NCBI RefSeq assembly: GCF_004323735.1
Contig: NZ_CP036455.1
Location: 1,235,101 to 1,299,100, forward strand
From: Streptomonospora litoralis
GTDB lineage: Bacteria > Actinomycetota > Actinomycetes > Streptosporangiales > Streptosporangiaceae
DNA length: 64,000 nucleotides
Reading direction: 5' to 3'
Shown here: positions 24,601 to 31,082 of the stretch, in pieces
Position numbering within the stretch: position 1 is the stretch's first letter
Layout of the letters: each line of letters starts with the position of its first letter
The notes under the pieces: model-generated
Told to the model about the DNA's origin: nothing
Database searches by the model: none
The model's input: only the letters and a program-made list of their open reading frames with translations
Translations under genes and position numbers: made by a program

Positions 24601-25741
24601 CACCGCGGTCGAGCCGTCCACCGGCGAGGTCAAGGGCTTCTACGGCGGCCACGACTACATGCAGAACCAGTACGACAGCTCGTTCGACGGATCGGCCCAG
24701 GCCGGCTCGGCGTTCAAGCCCTACGTGCTGGCCACCGCCCTGCGGCAGGGCTACAGCCTGAACAGCAAGGTGAACGGCAACACACCGATCCAGGTTGCGG
24801 GCTCTTCGATCCACAACTACGACGACGTGAGCCGCGGGCCCACCTCGCTGGTGGAGGCGACTCGTATCTCGCTGAACACGGGCTACGTGCAGCTGGCCCA
24901 AGAGGTGGGCGAGGAGAATGTCCGCCAGACCGCCTATGACGCCGGAATCGCCAAGGGCATGATCGAGGACGACCAGGTTGTGCCGACCATCGCCCTGGGC
25001 GTGTCCAACGTGCGGCCGGTCGACCAGGCCACCGGCTTCGCGACATTCGCCAACGGCGGCAAGCACGTCGAGACGCACGTGATCCGCGAGGTGATCAATC
25101 AGGAAGGCGAGAACGAGCGTCCGAAGCCGAAGACCTCGCAGCCGTTCAGCCAGGACACCGCCGCCAACGTCAGCTACGCGCTCCAGCAGGTCGTGCAGAG
25201 CGGAACAGGGACGAGCGGGGCGCTGCCGGACGGCCGCCCGGTGGCGGGCAAGACCGGCACCACCGACGACAGCGTCGCCGCCTGGTTCGTCGGCTACACC
25301 CCGCAGCTGTCCACGGCGGTGGGGGTCTACAACGGCAATAACCAGCCGTTCTCGGTGCCCGGATGGGGCGAACTCTCGGGCGGTTCGCTGCCCGCGGCCA
25401 TCTGGAACAACTTCATGACCAACGCCATGGAGGGCAAGGAGGTCAAACAGTTCCCCGAGCCCACCTTCGACGGGCAGGTTCTCGACCTGGCCCCGGACCC
25501 GCCCCCCTCGCCGGAGCAGACCGAGCCGACGGAGCCGTCGACTCCGGCTACCCGCCCCGAGGAGCCGTCGACGCCCGAGCCGCCGGTTGAGACGGAGCCT
25601 CAGGAGCCGACCGGCGGCCCTCAGCCCGACCCGGGTGGTACGCCGACGGGAGACCCGACCGACGAGCCGGGTATCCCGGGATTCGAGCCCGGTGGCCCGG
25701 GCACAGGGGGAGAGCAGCAAGCGGAGCAGCCGGGGACGTGA
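21638..25741 (+). CDS. Class A penicillin-binding protein with a very long disordered N-terminus
   Basis: This bifunctional peptidoglycan synthase combines glycosyltransferase 51 and transpeptidase domains. Residues 1-660 are low-complexity Ala/Ser/Gly/Glu/Asp/Pro sequence, ending in GPSGPS and PPPPGGGGG runs and a basic KPKAKAKKP patch. A membrane helix spans about 671-692. The GT51 catalytic Glu is in SAEDRGYW (about 745), with GGSTITQQ following. The transpeptidase has SAFK (Ser about 1024), a SLN motif in RISLNTGY and KTGTT (Lys about 1205). The tail is Pro/Thr/Glu-rich. Start is uncertain: GTG 21638 gives 1367 residues, and ATG 21800, 21824 and 21851 are alternatives. Typical actinobacterial PonA proteins are 700-850 residues. 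Confidence 0.92.
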   Translation: MPGGIQLSESTSGDGDIAPRRDAETPDDDGRAAGDAARWGSGSGRGPGGKTDDRMNRPDGAAMTNERDDDSMEKGNHEGGGEPEAPAEEAAPAAPGEQAAADGTSARTSSEVSEDEVAEESRDDSGEAASGASAFKDSGSFFRDQVARTLAEQGFDLRKDGTWGSAVPEEPTAGATGERSGEGGEDTGSDVPESGPAASVASTDSDSRAAQADIGAAASAEPSRESGPPAPTDVSNDAASADDDDKTSASGAATVEPSSPSAANASAGSAAAPAAGGSTPRVSDTRTGGSGSDEGAADADPEGRAEFRAYPATEFERSGSDAGGTTAAPIGGRDEPQASETRDEDAESAKEGADESRSWFTPRVSSRSAADAEKPPSDASAREQSGYQPSAGSGQSANDASEAAAGSAGPAAGGESGHEAAGTRRSAPVGDTGDASASSGEPASGAHDAAGGTPASGPGASAQSPHADPASRRAAESDPQGSDRAPRAAAAGGAAAAAAAGSASSADSLESAEPAKSAGTSASPRTAADSGGAPRRGAARDDSGGRSEPGHGGASHPGDRSRTPRSPAAEAASGSAAASGAADGSFGTAGGPSGARSTSPSDPAAHSPAGPPGGTGPSGRPGPGGPSGPSGPSGPTRPPGRGGPPPPGGGGGKPKAKAKKPFWWRASRTTMIAFGILAVLVLSGFGVAYATIEVPDVAKEEATNQGSTFFYADGETQFAERGVDREPVDYDQIPTRVQEAVISAEDRGYWDSPGVSITGTVRAVWFTVTGQQVQGGSTITQQFVRNYFEGVSREQTVSRKLKEIIIALKVDQSPGMDKEWVMEQYLNTIYFGRNAYGIQSAAQAYYHKDVGELTGSEAAFLAAAIQQPSLYGQADESYTDDMRGRWQYVVDGMVEVDAITQSEADKMEFPKPKAQRPANSTDLSGFKGYMLQQAMEELKELGYTEDNINRGGYKVVTTFDQQTMRMAKQAVEDTVDVGSLPDGVRAGLTAVEPSTGEVKGFYGGHDYMQNQYDSSFDGSAQAGSAFKPYVLATALRQGYSLNSKVNGNTPIQVAGSSIHNYDDVSRGPTSLVEATRISLNTGYVQLAQEVGEENVRQTAYDAGIAKGMIEDDQVVPTIALGVSNVRPVDQATGFATFANGGKHVETHVIREVINQEGENERPKPKTSQPFSQDTAANVSYALQQVVQSGTGTSGALPDGRPVAGKTGTTDDSVAAWFVGYTPQLSTAVGVYNGNNQPFSVPGWGELSGGSLPAAIWNNFMTNAMEGKEVKQFPEPTFDGQVLDLAPDPPPSPEQTEPTEPSTPATRPEEPSTPEPPVETEPQEPTGGPQPDPGGTPTGDPTDEPGIPGFEPGGPGTGGEQQAEQPGT

Positions 25742-25789
25742 TGCGGAACGCGCGGCCGGGACGCCGCCCCGGCCGCGCCCCCACCCGCG

Positions 25790-27006
25790 CTACAAGGTGA
25801 CCGGCAGCGAACGCAGCCGCCACGTGCCGGGATCGGGGGCGCGGTCCAGGTCGTCGGGCTCCACGGCGAGCGCGAGGCCGGGATATCGGCTCAGCAGCGC
25901 CTCCAGCGCGACCTGCGTCTGCACGCGGGCGATTCCGGCGCCGAGGCAGAAGTGCGGGCCGTGGCCGAATCCGAGTTGCCCTGCTCCATTCTGCGGCCGG
26001 GCGACGTCGAGGATGTCCGGTTCGGAGAAGGCCCGGGGATCGCGGTTGGCTGCGGCGATCGCGGCCGTGACCGGCTCGCCCTTGCCGATGACCGTGCCGC
26101 CGAATTCCACGTCTTCGCGGGTGAACCGGGGCATCGACAGCAGTTGGTGCCCGCACCAGCGCATCAGTTCCTCGACGGCGCCGGGCATGAGTGCGGGGTT
26201 GCTGCGCAGTGCCGCGAGCTGCTCGGGGCGGGCCGGCAGTTCGGCGACCGCGTTGGCGATGAGGTTGGTGGGCGTCTGGCCGGCCAGCACGATGTTCCAC
26301 ACCAGGGATACGGTTTCGACGTCGCTGAGGCGGTCGCCGCCCTCGTCCTGGACGCGGATGAGGTCGGAGACCAGGTCGCGGCCGGGTTCGGCCCGGCGGG
26401 CGGCCACGGCCGACTTGGCGCTGTCGATGATGGCGGGCATCGCCTCGGCGAACCCCTCGCCCGCTCCGGCGGCGATGAGCGCTCCGTATCGCGCCACCGG
26501 GACCGTTCTTCGCGAGGGATGTCGAGGAGTTCGCAGATCACCTCGATCGGGAGCGGCCGGGCGAAGTGCGCCACGAGGTCGACTGCACCGCCTTCGGCGT
26601 AGTCGGGCAGCCGCGCCAGCAGTTCGGCGACGACCGCCTCGATGCGCGGGCGGAAGGCGGCCGCGCGACGCGGAGTGAACGCGGGCGCGACGAGCCGGCG
26701 CAGCCGCAGGTGTTCGGCACCCTCCATCTCGCCCATGTTCCGCAGGTAGGGGCGGTACTCCTCCGACACGTCCGGGCGCATGGCGAAGGTGTCGGAAGTC
26801 AGTTGGAACCGCGGGTCCGCCAGCATCGCGCGGGCGTCGGCGTGGCGCAGCACCGCCCACATCGGCGCCGTGCCGGGGATGGCGAGCCGGGCCAGAGGGC
26901 CGTGCTCGCGGGCCGATCCGTAGGCGGCGAAGGGATCACCGACCACGTCGGGGGAGGAGAGGTCGATCTCGCAGACGCCGTCGTCCCGCGTTGTCACACC
27001 GTTCAT
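25790..27006 (-). pseudogene. Cytochrome P450, disrupted by a single-base frameshift
   Basis: The N-terminal half (about 172 residues from ATG 27006) and the C-terminal half (about 232 residues ending at 25790) read in different frames. Together they make a normal bacterial P450 of about 404 residues. The first part carries LRRLVAPAFTPRR (C-helix) and LPIEVICELLDIP. The second has the I-helix VLAGQTPTNL, the second EXXR-region strands and the haem loop FGHGPHFCLG. The switch occurs at about 26489/26488, where one missing base after CGCGA would restore RWRxYGALIAAG. It is either a true pseudogene or a sequencing error. The gene is divergent from a TetR regulator and may be its target. Confidence 0.85.
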
Positions 27007-27063
27007 GGAATCTCCAAGGGGGTCCGCCTGGGGCTTTGTGTCTCAAAAACCGGATGCCGAAAA

Positions 27064-27082
27064 CAGATGTTCGCATCATCTG
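27064..27082. promoter_or_regulatory. Candidate TetR operator between the P450 and TetR genes
   Basis: CAGATG and CATCTG form a perfect 6-bp inverted repeat with a 7-base spacer. It overlaps the candidate -35 of the TetR gene, fitting autorepression and joint control of the divergent P450 gene. Confidence 0.5.
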
Positions 27083-27099
27083 AATGGCGAGCGTATCTT
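27070..27099 (+). promoter_or_regulatory. Candidate promoter of the TetR gene
   Basis: TTCGCA (27070-27075) and TATCTT (27094-27099) are separated by 18 bases and lie 64 bases before the TTG start. The -35 lies inside the inverted repeat at 27064-27082. Confidence 0.4.
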
Positions 27100-27162
27100 A
27101 GTTTGCCGCTAGGAGGAGAACGCAGACCGGGGCTCGCAGGCGTCCCCAGGAGGAGGAGCGCA

Positions 27163-28239
27163 TTGGCCCGGCTCACCAGGGCGGAAGTGCAGGAGCGCAA
27201 CCGGGCCAGAGTGCTGGCCGCCGCACGTGAGGAGTTCGCCGAGCGGGGGTTCCGCGACGCCAAGGTCGACGGCATCGCCGAACGCGCCGAGCTGACCCGC
27301 GGCGCCGTGTACTCCAACTTCCCCGGCAAGCGCGCGCTCTACTTCGCGGTCCTGGCGCAGTTGGCGCAGGATGCGCCCGCCACCGAGCCTGGGGAGCCCG
27401 CGCTCACCGTCCGTGAGGCCCTGGGCGCGCTCGCCCGCGCCTGGGTCGCGCGGCTGCCGCTGTCCACCGAAGCCGACAGCCCTGCCGCCCGGATCGGTGC
27501 GGAGGTCATGCCGGAGATCCTCACCGATGAGCGGACGCGGCGGCCCTACGCCCAGCTGGTCAGGTTGCAGGCGATCCTGCTCGGCATGGGACTGGAGCGG
27601 CTGAACCCGGCATCGGCCGGGGACGCCCGGCAGGTGCGGCTGGCCGAGACCGCGCTGACCACCCTGCACGGCGCGAGCCGCATGGCCGCCGCCGCGCCGG
27701 GCTTCCTGGAGCCGTTCAACGTCGTGAGCGCGTGCGAACAGCTCGCCGACCTCGACCTGGGCGACCGGTGGAGCGATCCGCCGATCGCGCCCCGGGCCCA
27801 GCCTGCCGCCGACCCGTGGCGACCGCCGGACGCTGTCGACGAGTTGCGCGGCGCACGGGTTCCGCTCGCCGCGGACGGCGTCGTGGCGGTGCTGGGACTG
27901 CACCGCCTCGCCCGCATCGAGGACGCCCTGCGCGCGGCTCCCGCCGACGCCGAGGTCACAGCGGTCGTGGTCACCGGCGAGCCCGCCGAGCTGGCACCGT
28001 TGGCGCGGATGGCGGTGGCCGAGGTCCGGGGTCTGCTGCGGCAGTGTCTGCCGCGGTCGGCATGGCCGCGGCTGCAGCTGGTGCTCGACGAGCAGGGCGC
28101 GATGGCCGCCGCCGCGGGCGTCACCGGAGTCAGCGACGCGACCGAGGCGGCGGTCCGTATCCAGGCGGGCCGGATCACCAGCCGGGCTGAGGGCCTGGGA
28201 TCCGGCTACGCGGCCGCCGCCACCCCTGCCGAGAGCTGA
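27163..28239 (+). CDS. TetR-family regulator with thioredoxin-fold-like C-terminal extension
   Basis: This 358-residue protein begins at TTG 27163, supported by an excellent AGGAGGAGG site 6 bases upstream. The TetR DNA-binding domain is at about residues 6-52 (RNRARVLAAAREEFAERG, then LTRGAVYSNFPGKRALYF). A ligand-binding helical region follows to about 190. Residues about 220-350 are extra for the family and show an alternating strand/helix pattern (VVAVLGLHRLARIEDAL, VTAVVVTGEP, LQLVLDEQGAMAAAAGVTG, AAVRIQAGRITSRAEG) that recalls a redoxin fold without a CxxC pair. Divergence from the P450 gene and the operator in between suggest it controls that gene. The extension assignment is an inference. 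Confidence 0.85.
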   Translation: MARLTRAEVQERNRARVLAAAREEFAERGFRDAKVDGIAERAELTRGAVYSNFPGKRALYFAVLAQLAQDAPATEPGEPALTVREALGALARAWVARLPLSTEADSPAARIGAEVMPEILTDERTRRPYAQLVRLQAILLGMGLERLNPASAGDARQVRLAETALTTLHGASRMAAAAPGFLEPFNVVSACEQLADLDLGDRWSDPPIAPRAQPAADPWRPPDAVDELRGARVPLAADGVVAVLGLHRLARIEDALRAAPADAEVTAVVVTGEPAELAPLARMAVAEVRGLLRQCLPRSAWPRLQLVLDEQGAMAAAAGVTGVSDATEAAVRIQAGRITSRAEGLGSGYAAAATPAES

Positions 28240-28627
28240 CGGCCCGACCGGGCCGCGGCGGGTTCTGCGGCAGGCGGCGCCTCGGCCGTGTACCTGCGCG
28301 GAATCCGGGCTGCGACGTGGCGGGGGCGGGTGGGACGCGGTGGGTGGGCGCGAGCAGGTCGGCCGGGATGGGAGGTGCGTGGGCGGCGGCCAGTGCTTGG
28401 GCAAGTGCGTCGGCGAGGGCGGCGGGTGTGGGCGCTTCGATCAGGTGGGGCAGGCCGGGCAGCGTCGCCCACCAGGTGCGGGTATGGGTGCCGTGCCAGC
28501 AGGTCGCGCCGGGGAAGCGGGCTTTGAGGCGGTGGGCCTGGGCGCGAGCGTCGGGGGCGGGTAGGGCCACCGGCGTCCTGGCCTTGGGCGGCATGGTTGT
28601 GGGCGGCATGGTGGCGGGTGTGGTCAT
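28175..28627 (-). CDS. Hypothetical protein, third gene of an overlapping triplet
   Basis: This 150-residue protein is of no recognised family. Residues 25-80 look globular (HRLKARFPGATCWHGTHTR, WWATLPGLPHLIEAPTPAAL), while both ends are Pro/Arg-rich. The ATG sits in the stop of the preceding gene (ATGA overlap), so the product is expected to be translated with it. The 3' end overlaps the convergent TetR gene by 65 bases. This may mean the real protein is shorter in function, though no earlier stop exists. It is one of three small genes divergent from an XRE/DUF397 pair. Confidence 0.6.
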   Translation of the reverse strand: MTTPATMPPTTMPPKARTPVALPAPDARAQAHRLKARFPGATCWHGTHTRTWWATLPGLPHLIEAPTPAALADALAQALAAAHAPPIPADLLAPTHRVPPAPATSQPGFRAGTRPRRRLPQNPPRPGRAVSSRQGWRRPRSRIPGPQPGW

Positions 28628-28878
28628 GTCTGGAATCCGATCGTGAAGTAGTCGCGGTAGGGCAGCGGCGCGGGAGGCGCGGGGCGGCGCCGGGTGCGCG
28701 TTCGGTTACGCGGTGCGGTGTCGATGCGGGTGCGGTGGCCGCAGCGGTCGCATACCTGGGTCCAGGCGGTGGGCGTGACGTGGGCGAAGGTGTAGGGGTA
28801 GTGCTCGCCGGGGTGGTCGGGGGCTTCGGGGAAGCCGGTGGCGGTGGGCGGTTCCCCGGGCGGACCGGCGGCGGTCAC
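28624..28878 (-). CDS. Small CxxC protein, second gene of an overlapping triplet
   Basis: This 84-residue protein starts with GTG 28878, inside the stop of the upstream gene (GTGA overlap). The middle contains VTPTAWTQVCDRCGHRTRI, where CDRCGH could bind zinc or serve as half of a zinc site. The rest is Pro/Arg-rich and ends in YRDYFTIGFQT. Overlaps with both neighbours are exactly 4 bases, strong evidence that this frame is translated although it is too small to be recognised by domain. Its function is unknown. Confidence 0.6.
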   Translation of the reverse strand: MTAAGPPGEPPTATGFPEAPDHPGEHYPYTFAHVTPTAWTQVCDRCGHRTRIDTAPRNRTRTRRRPAPPAPLPYRDYFTIGFQT

Positions 28879-29246
28879 CGCGGTGCCTGGCGGGGGTGGG
28901 GCGGGTAGGGGCGGGAGCCGGCGGTTCGGTGCGGGTGGGCGGCGAGCGCTGCGGCGAACGCGCCGAGGTCGTCGGATGAGACGTGCAGCCCGTTGGGGCG
29001 GTCGGCGGCGACGTAGAGCGGCCCGGGCAGGCGCCGGATCTCGGGCCAGGCGTGGGAGTGGGCTTCGGCGATCTCGCAGAAGGCGGTGTGGTCGCCTCGC
29101 TGGTGTGTGGACGCGGGAGCGGGTGCGTGCGCGGGCTGCGGTACGTATGGCCGCACCCGCGCGGCGCGTGGGCGCCCGGGGGCGAGGAGTACGCGCGGGA
29201 GTGGGAGGGCGACGCTCAGTAGCAGGCACAGCAAGAGGACCCCCAT
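28875..29246 (-). CDS. Small membrane-anchored hypothetical protein, first gene of an overlapping triplet
   Basis: This 123-residue protein starts at ATG 29246 with a hydrophobic segment (MGVLLLCLLLSVALPLPRVLL) that could be a membrane anchor or signal, then Pro/Ala-rich linker and a small globular part with ENP-free but conserved-looking HAWPEIRRLPGPLYVAADRP. An in-frame start at 29327 exists but lacks a ribosome-binding site. It leads the triplet and is divergent from the XRE regulator 184 bases away, so the regulator may control it. Confidence 0.6.
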   Translation of the reverse strand: MGVLLLCLLLSVALPLPRVLLAPGRPRAARVRPYVPQPAHAPAPASTHQRGDHTAFCEIAEAHSHAWPEIRRLPGPLYVAADRPNGLHVSSDDLGAFAAALAAHPHRTAGSRPYPPHPRQAPR

Positions 29247-29319
29247 GGGGATTGAGCCGCATTGCGATGGCGGCCACGGGCTTGGATGCCTCCATGTTGG
29301 ATATAAAATTTTCGATTGG

Positions 29320-29358
29320 CAAGTCATGTTCGAAAACTTGTCATCGAGTCAGCTCGAT
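29320..29358. promoter_or_regulatory. Two inverted repeats in the divergent XRE control region
   Basis: CAAGT and ACTTG (29320-29340, 11-base spacer around TTCGAA) are followed by ATCGAG-TCAG-CTCGAT (29343-29358, perfect 6-4-6). They flank an AT-rich patch at 29301-29317 that is unusual for this genome and could hold promoters. Candidate binding sites for the adjacent XRE regulator. Confidence 0.45.
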
Positions 29359-29430
29359 TGAGGAGTTGCGAAATGTCTGTTTCGGGGTCATCGCCGGTAC
29401 GATCTGGCGTATGCCAGCAAGGAGGCCGAG

Positions 29431-30264
29431 ATGAGCAGTCCGCCAGTAAGCAGGCGCCAGCTGTCTGCGCAGATGCGACGTCTGCGCCTCGATGCCGGCT
29501 TGACCATGGAGCAGGCGGCCGACAAGCTCGAATGGTCGACGACCAAGGTGTCGAACATCGAGACAGGCAGGAGCAAGAAGCCGGCGGTGACCGACATACG
29601 AGCACTGCTCGAAGCGTACCGAGTCACCGACGAGCGAGAACGGGACTCTGTCCTAGCCCTGACACGGCAGTCCCGCGAGCGGGGCTGGTGGAACCGCTAC
29701 GACGATGTCCTGGGCGGAGCCTTCGCGTCCCTGGAGGCTGGCGCGCGAAGCCTGAAGCTCTTCGAGCCGCAATACATCCCGGGCCTCTTTCAGACGGCAG
29801 AGTATGCCGAAGCAATCGCTCAGGCTACGCTCATCCGCGATCCAGGTGACATCGAGCGGACTGTGGAGGCTCGGATGAAGCGTCAGGAGATCCTCAGTGA
29901 CGAGGGTGCTCCTGATGTATGGGCCATCGTGCACGAGAGCGCGATCGAGATGCTGCGAGCAACGCCCAGCCTCTTCTCCCAGCAGGTTGCCCGCCTACGT
30001 GAAGTCGCGGAAACTCCCAGTAAGGTCACTTTGCAGGTCATGCCGGTGTGCGCCGGTCTTCATGCTGGTATGGGAGGACCCTTCGTCATCATGGACTTCG
30101 AAGACCCAGGGGAGTCGATCGTCTTCCTGGAAACGGACACAGACGGGCTATACCTGGACAAGGCCCAGGAGATCGAGAGGTACCGCAAGCTCTTCGATCG
30201 AATCCTCGCCAAAGCACTCGATCCTGATGAAGTACCCGACTACCTTCGATCTCTATCCGTTTAG
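29431..30264 (+). CDS. XRE-family regulator with DUF5753 domain
   Basis: This 277-residue protein has an N-terminal helix-turn-helix of Cro/CI type at about residues 10-65 (LSAQMRRLRLDAGLTMEQAA then WSTTKVSNIETGRSK) and a C-terminal DUF5753 domain (FEPQYIPGLFQTAEYA, VMPVCAGLHAGMGGPF, VFLETD). ATG 29431 has AAGGAGG 8 bases upstream. Such proteins are abundant in filamentous actinomycetes and pair with a small DUF397 protein, as here 12 bases downstream. The BldB/WhiJ-type systems that control development have this pairing. Codon use appears less GC-biased than in neighbours, hinting at more recent arrival. Confidence 0.92.
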   Translation: MSSPPVSRRQLSAQMRRLRLDAGLTMEQAADKLEWSTTKVSNIETGRSKKPAVTDIRALLEAYRVTDERERDSVLALTRQSRERGWWNRYDDVLGGAFASLEAGARSLKLFEPQYIPGLFQTAEYAEAIAQATLIRDPGDIERTVEARMKRQEILSDEGAPDVWAIVHESAIEMLRATPSLFSQQVARLREVAETPSKVTLQVMPVCAGLHAGMGGPFVIMDFEDPGESIVFLETDTDGLYLDKAQEIERYRKLFDRILAKALDPDEVPDYLRSLSV

Positions 30265-30276
30265 AAAGCCCACACC

Positions 30277-30474
30277 ATGGACGAGCCCACCCGCCGCCCG
30301 ATGCTCCAGTTTCGCAAGTCGAGCTACAGCAACCCCTCGAACTGCGTCGAAGTCGCCGACACTCTCCATGGCGCCGCAGTCCGCGATACCCAGCACCGCC
30401 ACCTCGGCCACATCGAGTTCCCCGCTGTCGAGTGGAAGGCGCTCCTCCACGCCCTGGACGCCGGCGAGTTGTAG
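30277..30474 (+). CDS. DUF397 domain protein
   Basis: This 65-residue protein carries the DUF397 core: FRKSSYSNPSNCVEVAD, AVRDTQ and the C-terminal FPAVEWKALLHAL. It follows the XRE gene by 12 bases and is almost certainly its partner. In WhiJ-like systems the small protein is thought to modulate the XRE repressor. The gene-free repeat region begins about 30 bases after its stop. Confidence 0.93.
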   Translation: MDEPTRRPMLQFRKSSYSNPSNCVEVADTLHGAAVRDTQHRHLGHIEFPAVEWKALLHALDAGEL

Positions 30475-30503
30475 CATCCTCAGCCGCCGCCCCCGCGCCC
30501 AAG

Positions 30504-30593
30504 CGGCTCGGGTCTGCTGTGCGGCCTTGTGGTCGGCCGGGTGGCGGGTGGTCTTCACGGGAAGGCGGCAGCAAAGGTGGCAGCGGGGCCGGG
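30504..30593 (-). repeat. Dispersed GC-rich repeat, left inverted arm, locus 1
   Basis: A 90-base segment is the reverse complement of 30968-31057 at 74 of 90 positions (82%) with no gaps. The shared core in the opposite orientation includes AAGGCCGCACAGC and CGAGCCG at the outer end. Related copies lie at 38675, 39700 and 39848. Confidence 0.8.
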
Positions 30594-30691
30594 CCCGCGC
30601 CCACCGCACCCGGCGCCCGCCGGGTGCCGTTCGCGGGCGGTGGCGCGTGCGCGGACCGGCGTCGATATGTCCGATCTGCCGTGTTCACCTG

Positions 30692-30754
30692 CGATGATCT
30701 TGCTCTTATGGCTACGGGAAAACGCTTTCTTTGTCCAAAAGTACAAGATCATCG
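30692..30754 (+). repeat. Hairpin core of locus 1
   Basis: CGATGATCTTG and CAAGATCATCG form a perfect 11-bp inverted repeat with 41 bases between. Inside, after 4-base internal loops on each side, TATGG opposes CCAAA, and GGGAA opposes TTCTT. The same layout occurs at 38934-38991 with changed bases, which implies a conserved fold. Confidence 0.7.
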
Positions 30755-30967
30755 GAAAGTCGCGCCTAATCCCCCGAATGTCCGCCCTGCCAGGGCGGCG
30801 GGCTCACCGAGCGCGTGGTTTTCGCCGGAGAACGGCCCGGATTCGGTGATTTCCGCGCGTTGGACGACCGCGTCCCCCAGAGAGCGGGCGCCGCCGCCTC
30901 CGCCCCGACCCACCGCTGCCCTCGTCGGCCGCCGCCTCCGGCGAGCACCCGGGCCGACAACCGCAGG

Positions 30968-31057
30968 CCCGGCCCCGCTGCCACCGTCGATGCCGCTTTT
31001 CCGCGCAGGCCACCCGTCGCCCGGCAGGCCAGAAGGCCGCACAGCGTGCCCGAGCCG
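30968..31057 (+). repeat. Dispersed GC-rich repeat, right arm, locus 1
   Basis: Counterpart of the arm at 30504-30593. Similarity to other copies extends upstream to about 30927 (GCCTCCGGCGAGCACCCGGG), giving a unit of about 130 bases. The whole stretch 30475-31082 holds no supported gene. Confidence 0.8.
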
Positions 31058-31082
31058 TCTCCTCAACGCCCCTCGCCCCGCC

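Noticed and set aside
25548-26300. Minus-strand frame overlapping the PBP end and the P450
   Set aside because: The P450 C-terminal half in another frame has all expected motifs, so this frame is a shadow.
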